Assembly: GCA_034509755.1 (NCBI GenBank)
Contig: CM067551.1
Location: forward strand, 10,722,501-10,786,500
Reading direction: 5' to 3'
DNA length: 64,000 nt
Origin: Anisodus tanguticus
Lineage: Eukaryota; Streptophyta; Magnoliopsida; Solanales; Solanaceae
In this document: positions 21,355-32,169 of the stretch, one piece after another
How positions within the stretch are numbered: the stretch's first letter is position 1
Layout: every line of letters begins with the position of its first letter
Program-made: the position numbers and the translations under genes
Notes under the pieces: generated by a model
Told to the model about the DNA's origin: nothing
Databases searched by the model: none
The model's input: only the letters and a program-made list of their open reading frames with translations

Positions 21355-21370
21355 TAGTAGTGTTCGAAAG

Positions 21371-21679
21371 ATGTCGGTCGAAAGTTGTGTGACCAAATCT
21401 GGATATGGCTGTGGTTTTCTGGTAGAAGATAGTAATGATTATGTTGTTGAAGGTCAACATGTTCATGGTGTCACCGCTCCTGAGAGTGGTGGGAACAAGC
21501 GCCCACGAGAGGCTGAGGATGTCAATTGGGACAAGAGGAGAAGGCTGAAGACGTGGTTCTATCTTGGAGCAGAAGGCCTATATCTGTCCCAGACAAAGGA
21601 TCCGAATTATTGTAAGAAGGAAATGGACACTCAGTCCGATGAAGTGACTGAAGTGGGCCAGAATCCGAAATTAGGATGA
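21371..21679 (+). pseudogene. truncated gag of element E
   Basis: 103-residue frame starting MSVESCVTKSGYG directly after the leader stem. The central part (DVNWDKRRRLKTWFYLGAEG, LYLSQTKDPN) aligns in pattern with the copia gag N-terminal helix region (F-x-R-W...K-x-x-F-Y-L...GL...L...DP). The frame then ends in the repeat module (MDTQSDEVTEVGQNP). Element F has the homologous frame at 29663-29920 with the same truncation. The capsid body is missing, so this is a relic or a short product of unknown use. An upstream ATG at 21260 inside the LTR is in frame but lies before the primer site. Confidence 0.6.
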
Positions 21680-22400
21680 GTAATTTTCCTTGTAAAAATA
21701 AGATTAAATGATTTCTGATTAAAATGGCTTAAAGTAAGGAGGAATATGAAAATGTTTTCAAAAATAATTTATATTCCTTACGCTTTAAAATCAGAAGTTT
21801 AATCTCGTCTTCCTTCCCGTTTAAAGATTGGATTTTGTAAACGACTTAAAAAGATCCGTTCTTTTAAGTGTAATTATTAAAGTGTGTAAAGTATGTTCGC
21901 ACATACGAGGCAGAAAGATCCACTAACTGTGCGAAAACTATTGCCAGTCTTAAGTAAGCGCCAAGAATTGTCTGGGCACCAATCATAAGGGAAGAAGACT
22001 AAAAGCTAAAGACGTTGAGCCTGTCACACTATTTGGCAGAAGATCCTTCATAAGATGATATTGGACACTCAGTCATACAAAGCCTCCGGGCGACTGGAGT
22101 GGGCCAAAATTCCTTTGATATGATGATATTGGACACTCAGTCATACAAAGCCTCTGGGCGACTGGAGTGGAGCCAAAATTCCTTTGATATGATGATATTG
22201 GACACTCAGTCATACAAAGCCTCCGGGCGACTAGAGTGGGGCCAGAATTCATTTCATAGGAAAAGTGATGGACACCTAGTGTGGTGGGCCAGAGTTTCCA
22301 GGTCTTAAATGATCTGAAGGCCTAAAGAAAGGCAGAAAAGAAATTGGACACTCAGTCTGCCAAAGCAACTAGAGTGGGCCAGAGTATCCAGATCACATAT
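21620..22400 (+). repeat. repeated GGACACTCAGTC...AGTGGGCCA module in element E
   Basis: A module starting TTGGACACTCAGTC and ending GACTGGAGTGGGCCA recurs. One diverged copy is in the gag end (21623-21672). Three near-identical copies in tandem lie at about 22054-22250 (about 66-69 bp apart). Diverged copies follow at about 22268 and 22345-22390. Element F has the same set with two central copies (30340-30470). Confidence 0.75.
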
Positions 22401-22739
22401 GATCCGGTTATGCCCTAACTACGGGCAAGAGGTTGTTTATGTGAAGCAACGCCACCTCTAAAGTAGAAGGGGTTGGAGAGGTTGTCCTCAATAGGACTTC
22501 AGGGAATGAGATCACTCTAAGATGAGGTGATACATGTCCCAAACTTGGTTTAAGGGACGCTGTTGGTCAAGCTGGTTTGAGACTAGTCCAACATGTCTAT
22601 AATAACTAAGAATGGTACAGTATGTCTGTAGCCAAATGAATGATATATTTGTAATCCGTGTATCTATGTCATCATAGATTAAACACATTAAATAGAAAGT
22701 CATTCAAAAGCTAACGATGTGGAGATTGTTGCCTACTGT

Positions 22740-23290
22740 CGACATAAACCCTAAAAATGAATGTGAGGTAGGCGAAGAGGTAAAATCACCTTTCCAAATT
22801 CCGTCAAAGGAATAGCGAAAGAAGCACCGCTCCTGTAGAACTTAGTCACACCTACTTGGGTGATTTGAAGTTTATACAAAATAGAAGGGGGAGACAAGTA
22901 ATTTGTGACCTTCATTGATGATGGTACAATGTATTGTATCCTTTGTTTGTTGAAAAGCAAAGATGAAGTTGTTGAAGCGGATAAGCGCTAACATTTGGGT
23001 TGTGAAAATGGATACACAAATGTGAGTACAAAGTAGATCGATCTACTGTCGAGTATAAGGCCTCGCTACTTGTACATATGCTCCCCTGTGAGTAGCTTAA
23101 CATCCAGGGCCGTTGTAGTCTTGCGTGGCATTGATGTTGAAACAGCCTTTCCAACCGGAGAGTTGGAAGAAGAGGATCAGAGTTGGTTTGCTGGACTGTT
23201 GGGATTCTTCCTGAACTTTCATTTTGGTCCCTGAAATTTTTACATTTTGGTCCTGAAAGTTTCAGATAAAACAGAAACAATGAATTTGAC
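22740..23290 (+). pseudogene. copia integrase and reverse transcriptase remnants in element E
   Basis: 22860-22990 encodes pieces resembling the integrase segment FIDD...KSKDEV.EADKR. 23090-23180 encodes GIDVETAFPTGELEEE, recognisable as the RT motif MDVKTAFLNGELEEE. Both are followed within a few codons by unrelated sequence and stops. The repeated phrase TTTTGGTCC(C)TGAAA nearby also occurs in the LTRs. Confidence 0.55.
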
Positions 23291-24790
23291 CACAGAAACA
23301 TTGACTTTGAAGTTAGAAAGCCAACAGTTGGAAAACCAACAGTCTGAGAGTGGAAATTATATTGAAACAAAAGATATGGGTATCACAGATGACATCTTAG
23401 GAATTGGATTTCTAAGACATCTAACGGACTGGTCTAACTCCAAACTCAGTTGTGAGATAGTTAACAGTCTCGTTGAAGCCACCAATGGATATGAATCATA
23501 AAACTGATTGGAATCATGGTGCACCCATAGACAAGGAGCGATATGCACAGGTCACGTGTAGTTCAATATATTGTACACACTACAACCGACATCGTATCGG
23601 CCTACAAACAGATCAGTTGAACTAAGGTTCACTGATGATTTTAATAAATGATCAATAGAAGGCGTTAAGTCGGATATGACGATATCTGAGTTATTCGCTT
23701 ATCTACGGATTATGGTATTCTGGATGTCCAGCGGTTATGGGAGAACAAAGTGATGTAAGCTGGACATCAGTTATGAAGAACACCAATGCCATAAGTAAAT
23801 ATGTATGGTGGGTCTTGGAAAATCCTCTAAGCAAACTTGTATCGGCCGATTCATGATGGAATCAGAGTTTATCGCTTTATACAAAGCATGAAAGAAGTTG
23901 AGTAACTTCATGACTCCTTAGAGGACGTTCTTATTGGGAGAAACCCGTGCCTTCAGCAGTTATACATTGTGGCTAGCCGGTCGGCTTCAGGATGGACACA
24001 GATGATGGCATCTGGACATATCTGTCAGGATCTGTCGGATACATAAGACCGTATGACAGTTGATCATCACGGGTGTCACTTCCTTGATTACTAACTAAGG
24101 GACTACCCGGAGATCAAGTGTTCTGCCTGTCTAGCGGAATGGGCTTAAAATCCAAACAATACGAACCATTGCGGTGGTAACCCAACCATACTGATTGGAG
24201 ATTCCAAGAATTTGGTTCAATGGGAAAACTAAGCTGCAAAAGGTTCAGTTGAGCGCTTCGGTGGAAGCAAGAGCACCTCGGATGATGATTTCTGTAGAGA
24301 AACATGAATCCAAAGTTGTTCCCGCGATAGACATTAAAGTGCTACCTGCATGGTGGGTAAAGGTTAAGCTTCAAAACCTTTAAACGATCCTCAAACGGTT
24401 GAGGTTAAGGTTGGGGAAACTTTTAATGATTCCTAACACTCGTGAAGTGGGGTATAGCAGGATACCTTGTAGGAGATCACCTATTTAAGTGTGAGGACAG
24501 GCCGCCTCAAATGAACGCACTTAAGAATCCAATTGTGTCCACGGCCACAACGGACAAAACCTTAAGAATGAAAACGAATAAGGAGAGTTATTGTGTTGGT
24601 ATCATTGTCTTGGATTACACTAAATACTGACGGTTCAAGACATCACGTTCACCGCGCAATAAGTAAGTCCGGTGGTATTCAACTAGGGAAGGTTCCAAGT
24701 GGAAGCTACCTCTCCTGATGCAATATCTTTTCGTTGAAAGATTGTTAAAAGTAGGCACCTTGTGTGTGCGCCAAAATAACTCTTTCATAG
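23291..24790 (+). other. non-coding 3' interior of element E
   Basis: No domain is readable. It is collinear with 32170-33660 of element F (for example ACATCTTAGGAATTGG and GGGGTATAGCAGGATACC), so it is a family feature and not host DNA. It ends at the polypurine tract. Confidence 0.7.
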
Positions 24791-24797
24791 AGGGGAT

Positions 24798-26056
24798 TGT
24801 TGGAAATTTACCTTTGGCGGGGAGGTGCGTCCACCCATGTTTAATGAATTAAGCACTAGTGTTCCGCATGTTGGAGGCTTTATCTCTTCACACATGCATA
24901 ATCTACTAAGTGAGTAGATGACCGTAGGGCCAACAATCGTCAAATTTCGTTGAGAAATGAAAGAGATATTGGCCTAGGAAGTAAGGTGTTTGAGGCATGA
25001 AAATATGGTGTGGGACAAATCTACTACATCGGTGGGAAAATGAAGAATTGCTCTCTTTATAAGTCTCTAAATTGGTTAAGGGTTTGGGACCCCAAGGGGT
25101 ATCCCATGTGTTTAAAGGAGGGAGGACCTAGATGTGCTTGGGTTCAAGGCTAAGCCCACACGCGCGCCGCCGCCGCTCGCCAGTCCTGTCCGGTCCCGGT
25201 CTCGATCTCGGGCTCGGGTTCGGGTTGTGGGTCATGGGTCATGGAACTTTATGATATTATCTATTTGGACCCCCAAATTGCTTAATATTTATAGTTTGGT
25301 CCCTGGAGTTTTTGGAAAGTTGACTTTGGCAACAACGGAAGGCAGAAAGTTTCTGCCTACCGTTTGGACTGATTTTTGGAGCATTAACCAGCCATTACTT
25401 GGCTGTTAACTCCTCCATAAACAACCTTTTTATTGGCCATTTACCTGCCATTAACAACTTTCCTAATGGCCATTAACAACCCTCACTAATGGCTCTTAAA
25501 CAACCATGTCTTGGGCAGTTGAGCAGCCTCCCTTGTGCTATATATTGAGTTGTTTGGCTCAATTGTGCAACACAAGAAAAATACACAAAACAGAAATAAA
25601 CACCCAAACAGCCAACAAAAACGAGACACCATTTATATACACAGAGACAAACAGAAGAGACACTGAAATTCACTCCAAAACGTTGGGACAAAAACAAAAA
25701 CTCTTCCTTCCTTTTCCATTTCTTCAACAAGTCGATTCGTATTTGTTTTCTTCGTCAGACTCAACCTATTTGCTTTGTAGTGTTGAGATTAAAGTGTTGT
25801 TTTATCTTAGGAGACTATTGCCCGCTAATGTAAAAGCATATATACGGGGCAATCTTGTCTTAAGGACAGAGTGCAATCACTCGACTCAAAGACACATTGT
25901 AACCATCCGTATTTAGTGTTTCTTGATTTCAGGTCATCAAGATTCAAGACTCAACAACTTTGCGGCAGTTTTGAAGATTGACTATTTGTTTATCCTTTCG
26001 AACACTTGTAATATTTATTTACTTCCCGTACTGCTTTACTACAATAGCATCCAAAA
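24798..26056 (+). repeat. 3' LTR of element E
   Basis: 1259 bp aligned with the 5' LTR over its full length. The end reads CCAAAA instead of CCAACA. It carries the 50-bp block at 25080-25129 and the CAATCTTGTCTTAA motif near 25853. Confidence 0.9.
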
Positions 26057-26061
26057 CTTAT

Positions 26062-26419
26062 AACAATTTTTGATAATCCTTTGCTAATTCCTTACTAAAT
26101 AAAACTAATGACAAATTTATTGTTTAGCTACAAAATTTATCATTCGCTAATTTCTATTTGTCCAAGTAGTGTATACGACTCAGCTGAAAAAGAGTTGCGG
26201 TTGAGGCCACAGTATATATGGTGTATCCAATCACGCTGATAGGTCCATTATCCACAAATCTATATTATTCATTTTCTTTTGTTTTTGTATCAATAATTAA
26301 AGTCCATTATAATTGAAGAGGGGTTTTGGAGCACGGTAAAATTATCTCTATATGATTTACAAATCACAAATTTAAGCCGTATAATTAATTAGTAATCATA
26401 ATATTTGCGTATGTCACGA
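26062..26419. other. spacer between elements E and the solo LTR
   Basis: About 360 bp, AT-rich, no gene or repeat recognised. Confidence 0.5.
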
Positions 26420-27493
26420 TAGACTGTTGGAGTATACTATAAATTATGTGTTTTGTTATAGTATTCTTTATGGAATAATTGTGTATTCATTTATTTCATT
26501 TTAATAACATTTTACTTTAAATAGATCATTCATTCGTCTATGTGTCTTTTATTTATATAACAAAATGATTTAGTGTATAGAGTTTTTACTTATATACGGA
26601 AGATTAAATCATTAGTTCTTATAAGTTATAAAGTTTATGTTCATTATTTAAGATGAAAATTAGAAACCATCGAAATGATTGTAGTACAAGATTAAATATA
26701 ATTTATCTTGATTATGGAAATGGTACATTTTCAATTTCTTGTGCTAATACATTTTGAATGTATTGAATAGGCCAAGTGGAGATAAGTATTTTATAGTGAC
26801 TATACAAATAAACTCACTTGTTCATTAAATGTTCTTATATTCTTAATCTTGATATAATTATGAACAATGCCGGTTGTTCGTTAATTTGATTTATTAGAAG
26901 GTGATATTCTTTTATGGGTCAATATGATTAGATGATGACAATACACATTCGTGAAATAATAGTTAGTTGATGGAATTCATGTTTCGTTCTAGAGATTGAT
27001 ACTGATACCCCTTTATGAAAGTTTATAAATTTTCATGGTAAATTCTGCAGGTGAATTTTATATCTGACACATGAAATAATAAGTTACTCGAAAGTCTAAA
27101 AGGAATTATTCAATTAATAAATTAAATTGTCAGTAATTTAATTTAAATTAATTGATATACGTAATCTTAACATGGGGAGTTAAATAAAGTTCGAATGGAA
27201 TAATTTGGAATTGAATTGAGAACAATTACTATTTTTAGTGAAATTCGTAATTTACTATGATAGGACTAATTCAACAAAGAAAAAAATTTAATATCATAAT
27301 AGGGAGCCTCGTCAATTAATTATGTGATCAATGTTGTGCATGAATGATTAGAATATATTGAAATTCGCTTTCTTGGTGGAAAAGACAAAACAATTATGTT
27401 ATGAAAACAGCTACGGTTGGAAAATCGTTATGGTAGGAGAACTGTTAGGGTTGGAGACAATTATGATTTGTGAGAACTGTTTTAAGACTCTAA

Positions 27494-27779
27494 GGGGTCG
27501 TTTGATACGCGGACTAAGTTATCCCAGAATTATAGTACTGAAATTATATGTCCGGGACTATTCTATCCACCTGGGAGGTGGGATAATAATACCAAGATTG
27601 GATGGATATCAAGGACTAAGTTTGAAATAACTTTTATACCTTGTTTGGTTGAAGGTATAAATTTATCCTGGGATAAATTTATCTTGGAATAAATTTATAC
27701 CTTCAACCAAACAAGATATAAAATTTATCCCAAACTTAATCCTGGAATATCCCACCTTATCTGCGTACCAAACGATACC
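27494..27779. mobile_element. Tourist/Harbinger-like MITE
   Basis: 286 bp flanked by TAA (27491-27493 and 27780-27782). Termini GGGGTCGTTTGATACGC and the inverted GCGTACCAAACGATACC. The interior holds a hairpin: CTTGTTTGGTTGAAGGTATA from 27640 pairs with its reverse complement ending 27715, about 26 bp of stem. The PIF/Harbinger class fits the 3-bp TAA target. Confidence 0.75.
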
Positions 27780-27790
27780 TAAAGCCTTTG

Positions 27791-27800
27791 TCTATATAAT
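27791..27800 (+). promoter_or_regulatory. TATA box of the solo LTR
   Basis: TATATAATG, about 12 bases after the MITE's end, so the MITE now forms the immediate upstream promoter region. Confidence 0.5.
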
Positions 27801-27893
27801 GAGCCTTTCTTCCATATTTAAGACAACACTTTTCTAGAGAAAAAAAAGTACTTGGCCACACAAGTACTACATAATCCAAGAATTATTTGGGTA

Positions 27894-27979
27894 ACACAAC
27901 ATAAGACCGTAGAATTGAAGAGTCCTATCCTTGAGGACACAACATAAGACCGTAGAATTGAAGGGTCCTATCCTTGACG
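27894..27979 (+). repeat. 43-bp tandem duplication in the solo LTR
   Basis: Two copies (27894-27936, 27937-27979) of a unit beginning ACACAACATAAGACCGTAGA. Confidence 0.85.
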
Positions 27980-28371
27980 ACCTTTATTCAGGATTCAATA
28001 GGTATTTGGATTTATGCTTTATGTATCTCGATATTATTTATTGTCTATATTACATGTAAGTTATTCTTAAATTACTTCCGCATCTATAATATGCTATTTT
28101 CCAACATAGACTACCCCATAAATCATATTCTCTAGGGTGTAACCCTTTCTCCAAAATTAATGAATATCGCAAAAGAAAGTATCTCTTATTTTGTCTACTT
28201 ATTATTTATTATTTTGAATTAACTTAAAATAGTCAAACTAGGTGTTAACTAGCTAGTACAAACTAATCGTTAAGTAATAGTTATAGATTTAAGGAGTTTT
28301 AATATGAATTAGAATTATTTAGCTAGCCGTTGAATCATGTATGACTATTTATAAAGTGTGTTGGTGAAAAT

Positions 28372-29618
28372 TGTTGGAAATTTGCCTTTGGCGGGAGTTG
28401 CGACCGATCAACTTTAACGGCTTAAACACTAGTGTAACGTATGTTGGAGAATCCGGTTCTTCACACATGCATGATCTACTAAGTACGTAGATAACCGTAG
28501 GGCCAAGAATCGTCAAATTTCATTGAGAAATGAAAAAGATATTGGTTCACGAAGTAAGGTGTTTGAAGCATGGAAAGTGTGGTATTGGGTTCAATTCTCC
28601 CTCATCGGTAGAGGAAGAAAGAATTGTTGTGTAAATAAGATTCGAAATTGGTTTGGGGTTTGGGACCCCAAGGGGTATCCCATGTGTTTAAAGGAGGGAG
28701 GACCTAGATGTGCTTCGGTTCGAGGAAAGACCACACGCGCGCCGCCGCCGCCCGCCCATCCCGTCCGGTCCGATTCCGGTTCCAGTTCCGGGTTCTCGGA
28801 TCACGGGTTCTCGGGTCACGGGTCGTGGGCTGTGGGCTGTGGGTCTTCTGATATTATCTTTTTGGGCCAGAAAACTTTCTGGTGCCGGAAGTACGATTTG
28901 ATCCCGAAGTTTCGGATGTACGCTTTGGACCGGAATTCTTTCGGATGTACGCTTTGTCCCCGAAGTTTCCGAACATCGAAATTTCGACGGTCAAAAACGA
29001 AATGCCAAGCACTCAATTCACCATTTATTTTGGCTGAATTACTCCTCCTATAATGGCCAAATCCGTTGGTCTTTCTCCCATTAATGTTGGTGGCTTTACT
29101 ACCTCCATAATGGCCATTATTTGACTGTTATGGAGGGCAGTAATCAGCCCCCTCCCTCACCTATTTAAACACCCCCTTACACCATTGTTGAGCACGAAGA
29201 ATGACCAAGGAGAACACCAAAAACAGTGCACGAAAATACACAACCGAAAACAATTTTCTTCCTACAACTTCCAAGCATCATTTCGCTACTCAATATTCTT
29301 CACGGTAGCTCTTGAGTTTCCTTTGCTCAAGTGTTCCATTGCTGTTTTATCTTGGGAGACAAATTGTCCAGGACGTATAAAGGATACATACGGGGCAATA
29401 TTGTCTTAAGGACAGAGTGCCACACTCGACTCAGCAAAAACAGTTTCCATTTTTCCGTCTTCTACAAAACTGGAATTTCCAGTTTTCTTGTGTAACTATT
29501 GTAATTTTCAGATTTCTAGTTGAATTATTGAATCTTTATTTATCCTTTCGAATACTTGTAATAGTTATATACTTCCCGTACTGCATTATAAAGTACCATA
29601 GAGCAAAATCTCCTAACA
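28372..29618 (+). repeat. 5' LTR of element F
   Basis: 1247 bp, TGTTGG...CTAACA. TATA-like CTATTTAAACACC lies at about 29160-29173. GC-rich patch CGCGCGCCGCCGCC near 28737. Conserved 50-bp block 28656-28705. Self-complementary motif AATATTGTCTTAAG at 29397-29410. A 176-residue open frame (28523-29053) is cut to 101 residues in the right LTR. Confidence 0.9.
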
Positions 29619-29619
29619 A

Positions 29620-29633
29620 CTTAAGACAATATT
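29620..29633 (+). promoter_or_regulatory. primer position of element F, complementary to its own U5
   Basis: CTTAAGACAATATT starts 1 base after the LTR and is the exact reverse complement of AATATTGTCTTAAG in the LTR. Relative to E, both partners have changed (C to A in the LTR, G to T here), so pairing is preserved. Confidence 0.65.
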
Positions 29634-29662
29634 TGTATTGTATTACTATTAGTGTTCGAAAG

Positions 29663-29920
29663 ATGTCGGTCAAAAATTGTGTGACCAAATCTGGATATGG
29701 AAATGGTTTTCTGGTAGAAGAGAGTGATGATGATGAACGTGTTCATGGTGTCACCGCTACCAAGACTGGTGGAAACAAGCGCTCTCGAGAGTCTGAGGAT
29801 GTCAACTGGGACAAGAGGAGAAGACTGAAGATGTTATTCTATCTTGCAGCAGAAGGCCTATATCTGTCCCAGACAAAAGATCCGAACAGTGGTAAAGAAG
29901 GAACTGGACACTCAGTTTGA
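29663..29920 (+). pseudogene. truncated gag of element F
   Basis: 86 residues, MSVKNCVTKSGYGNGFLVEE... with DVNWDKRRRLKMLFYLAAEG and LYLSQTKDPN, homologous to the E frame at 21371. It has lost four residues (the DYVVEGQH region is shorter) and ends earlier through a frame change in the repeat module (GTGHSV). It starts one base after the leader stem, as in E. Confidence 0.6.
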
Positions 29921-30329
29921 TGAAGTGACTGAAGTGAGCCAGAATCCGAAATTGGGATAAGTAGTTTTTCTTACTTGTCAAGAATAAAGATTAAATTATG
30001 TCTGATTAAAAATGGATTAAAGTAAGGAGGAATATGAAAATAATTTATATTCCTTATGCTTTAACAAATCAGAAGTTTAATCTCATCTTCTTTTCCGTTT
30101 AAAGATTGGATTTTGTAAACGACTTAAGAAGATCCGTTCTTTTAAGTGTAATTATTAAAGTGTGTAAAGTATGTTCGCACATACGAGGGAGTAAAGATCC
30201 ACTGACTGTGCGAAAACTGTTACCACTCTTAAGTAAGCGCCAAGAATTATCTGGGCACCAATCTTAACGGAAGGAGTCTAAAAGCTAAAGACGTTGAACC
30301 TGTCATACTATTTGGCAGAAGATCCTTCA

Positions 30330-30620
30330 TAGGATGATATTGGACACTCAGTCATACAAAGCCTCCGGGCGACTGGAGTGGGCCAAAATTTCTTTGATAT
30401 GATGATATTGGACACTCAGTCATATAAAGCCTCCGGACGACTGGAGTGGGGCCAAAATTCATTTCATAGGAAAAATAATGGACACCTAGTAAGGTGGGCC
30501 ACAGGTTCCAGGTCTTAAATGATCTGAAGGCCTAAAGAAAAGGCAGAAAAGAAATTGGACACTCAGTCTGCCAAAGCAACTGGAGTGGGCCAGAGTATCT
30601 GGATCACATATGATCCGGTT
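30330..30620 (+). repeat. repeated GGACACTCAGTC...AGTGGGCCA module in element F
   Basis: Two close copies at about 30340-30400 and 30405-30470, and diverged copies at about 30480 and 30556-30595. Same layout as E with one central copy fewer. Confidence 0.75.
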
Positions 30621-31089
30621 ACGCCCTAACCACGGGTAAGAGGTTGTTCATGTGAAGCAACACCACCTCTAAAGTAGAAGGGGTTGGAGAGGTTGTCCTC
30701 AATAGGACCTCAGGGAATGAGATCACTCTAAGATGATGTGATACATGTCCCTAACTTGGTTTAAGGGACGCTGTTGGTCAAGCTGGTTTGAGACTAGTCC
30801 AACAGGTCTGTAATAACTAAGAATGGTACAGTATGTCTGTAGCCAAATGAATGATATATTTGTAATCCGTGCGTCTATGCCATCATAGATTAAGATACGT
30901 TAAATAGCAAGTCATTCAAAAGCGAACAATGTTGAGATTGTTGCCTTCTTCGACATAAATCCTCAAAATAAATGTGAGGTAGATGAAGAGGCAAAATCAC
31001 CTTTCCAAATTCCGTCAATGGAATAGCGAAAGAAGCACTGCTCCTCTAGAACTTAGTCACACCTACTTGGGTGATTTGAAGTTTATACA

Positions 31090-32160
31090 AAATAGAGGGG
31101 GGAGACAAGTACGTTGTGATCTTCATTGATGATGGTACAACGTATGGAATCCTTTGTTTGTTAAAAAAGCAAAGATGAAGTTATTGAAGCGGATAAGCGC
31201 TACAAAGCAGAAGTTGAAAATCAACTGAGCCCACGGATTGAGAAATTCGTAGTGATAGAGGGGGAGAATGTGAAGCATCGTTTATTAAACGACTGCTCAT
31301 TACTCACCTCAGTCTAACGGTGTTAGCCAAGCGCAAACCCGTACGCCCAAATTATGTGGGGCAATGCGATCCTTACCGCTAATGTGATTCTCAACAGAAC
31401 TCCGCATAAGGATAAGGATAACCCTCCGTGTGAGACATGGAAATGATCTCACATACAAATGTTGTGATGTGAGGTGATTTCGTACCTAAAGATGTAGATT
31501 GCATATCCACTGGATCTGCAAATAACAGTAGTGCTGATCGCCTCTTGGCGTAAAAGAATGCTGAATTCCTTGAAGATAACTTTCCTTGAAATAGAAAAAA
31601 GGAGTAATTGCTCAAGGTTAACAAGAACCCGCGAGGGCCTGACTGTCCGGAACTAGACGTTCCGTATCTACAGGACTCGAAAGTTGCTGGCTATCCGGAA
31701 CTTAATATTCCGGATCTGCAGAACTCAGGGATTCTAGATGTTGAACTGAGACGGAGCAAAGAAGGGGACAAAGAATTGTTCCAGTCCTTCTAGCTTGTAT
31801 GGTTAAGAATGAACCATGGACAATTAACAAATAATTGTCATCTCCAAAAGCACTGCTTTGGAAAGAAGCTAAAGAAAGAAATAGATTCTATCATATAGAA
31901 CCATACTTGCGTAATGGTTGATCTTCCTCCGGAAAAAGAACCTTTGGGTTGTAAAATGTGCTCCCTTGTGAGTAGCTTAACATCTAGGGCCATTGCAGTC
32001 CTGCGTGGCATGGATGTTGAAACAGCCTTCCCAACCGGAGAGTTGGAAGAAGAGAATCAGGATTGGTTTGCTGAACTGTTGGGCTTCTTCCTGAAATTTC
32101 ATTTTGGTCCCCGAAATGTTAATATTTTGGTCCCGAAAGTCTCGGATAAAACGAAACAAT
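31090..32160 (+). pseudogene. copia integrase and reverse transcriptase remnants in element F
   Basis: Near 31180-31270 the reading KDEVIEADKRYKAEVENQL matches the integrase helix region (K-x-YKAEVENQ) seen intact in element B. At 31914-32162 the frame reads MVDLPPEKEPLGCKMCSLVS, like the RT start V-LP-GAKPIGCKW-. It then skips to GMDVETAFPTGELEEENQDW. So about 60 residues of RT are missing between two otherwise adjacent motifs, and the rest of RT and RNase H are absent. Confidence 0.6.
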
Positions 32161-32169
32161 GAATCGATC

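Larger units (their letters stand above)
20075..26056 (+). mobile_element. degenerate copia LTR retrotransposon E
   Basis: LTRs of about 1.26 kb (20075-21338 and 24798-26056) bound a 3.46-kb interior. Perfect 5-bp target duplication CTTAT at 20070-20074 and 26057-26061. A polypurine tract (AGAGGGGA) precedes the 3' LTR. The interior has only a truncated gag start and scattered copia integrase and RT remnants, so it cannot encode its own machinery. It is the same family as F and the solo LTR at 37543-38179. Its primer position complements its own LTR rather than tRNA-Met. Confidence 0.9.
26425..28106 (+). mobile_element. solo LTR with MITE insertion
   Basis: Starts TGTTGGAG and ends TTTTCCAACA, flanked by a perfect 5-bp duplication TAGAC (26420-26424 and 28107-28111). 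It contains a TATA box (TATATAATG near 27794), an R/U5-like region with a 43-bp tandem duplication, and an ATTACTTCCGC-type end. No coding interior is present, so it is a solo LTR left by LTR-LTR recombination. Without the MITE it would be about 1.39 kb. It is unrelated to the E/F LTRs except for its TGTTGG/CCAACA ends. Confidence 0.75.

Noticed and set aside
22054..22250. CRISPR-like spaced repeats in element E
   Set aside because: The units are directly tandem with no unique spacers, inside a plant retrotransposon.
28523..29053. 176-residue frame in the U3 of element F
   Set aside because: The frame is shortened in the right LTR of F and stopped in the right LTR of E, and its end is a low-complexity GC-rich translation. 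Conservation of the nucleotide block explains it better.
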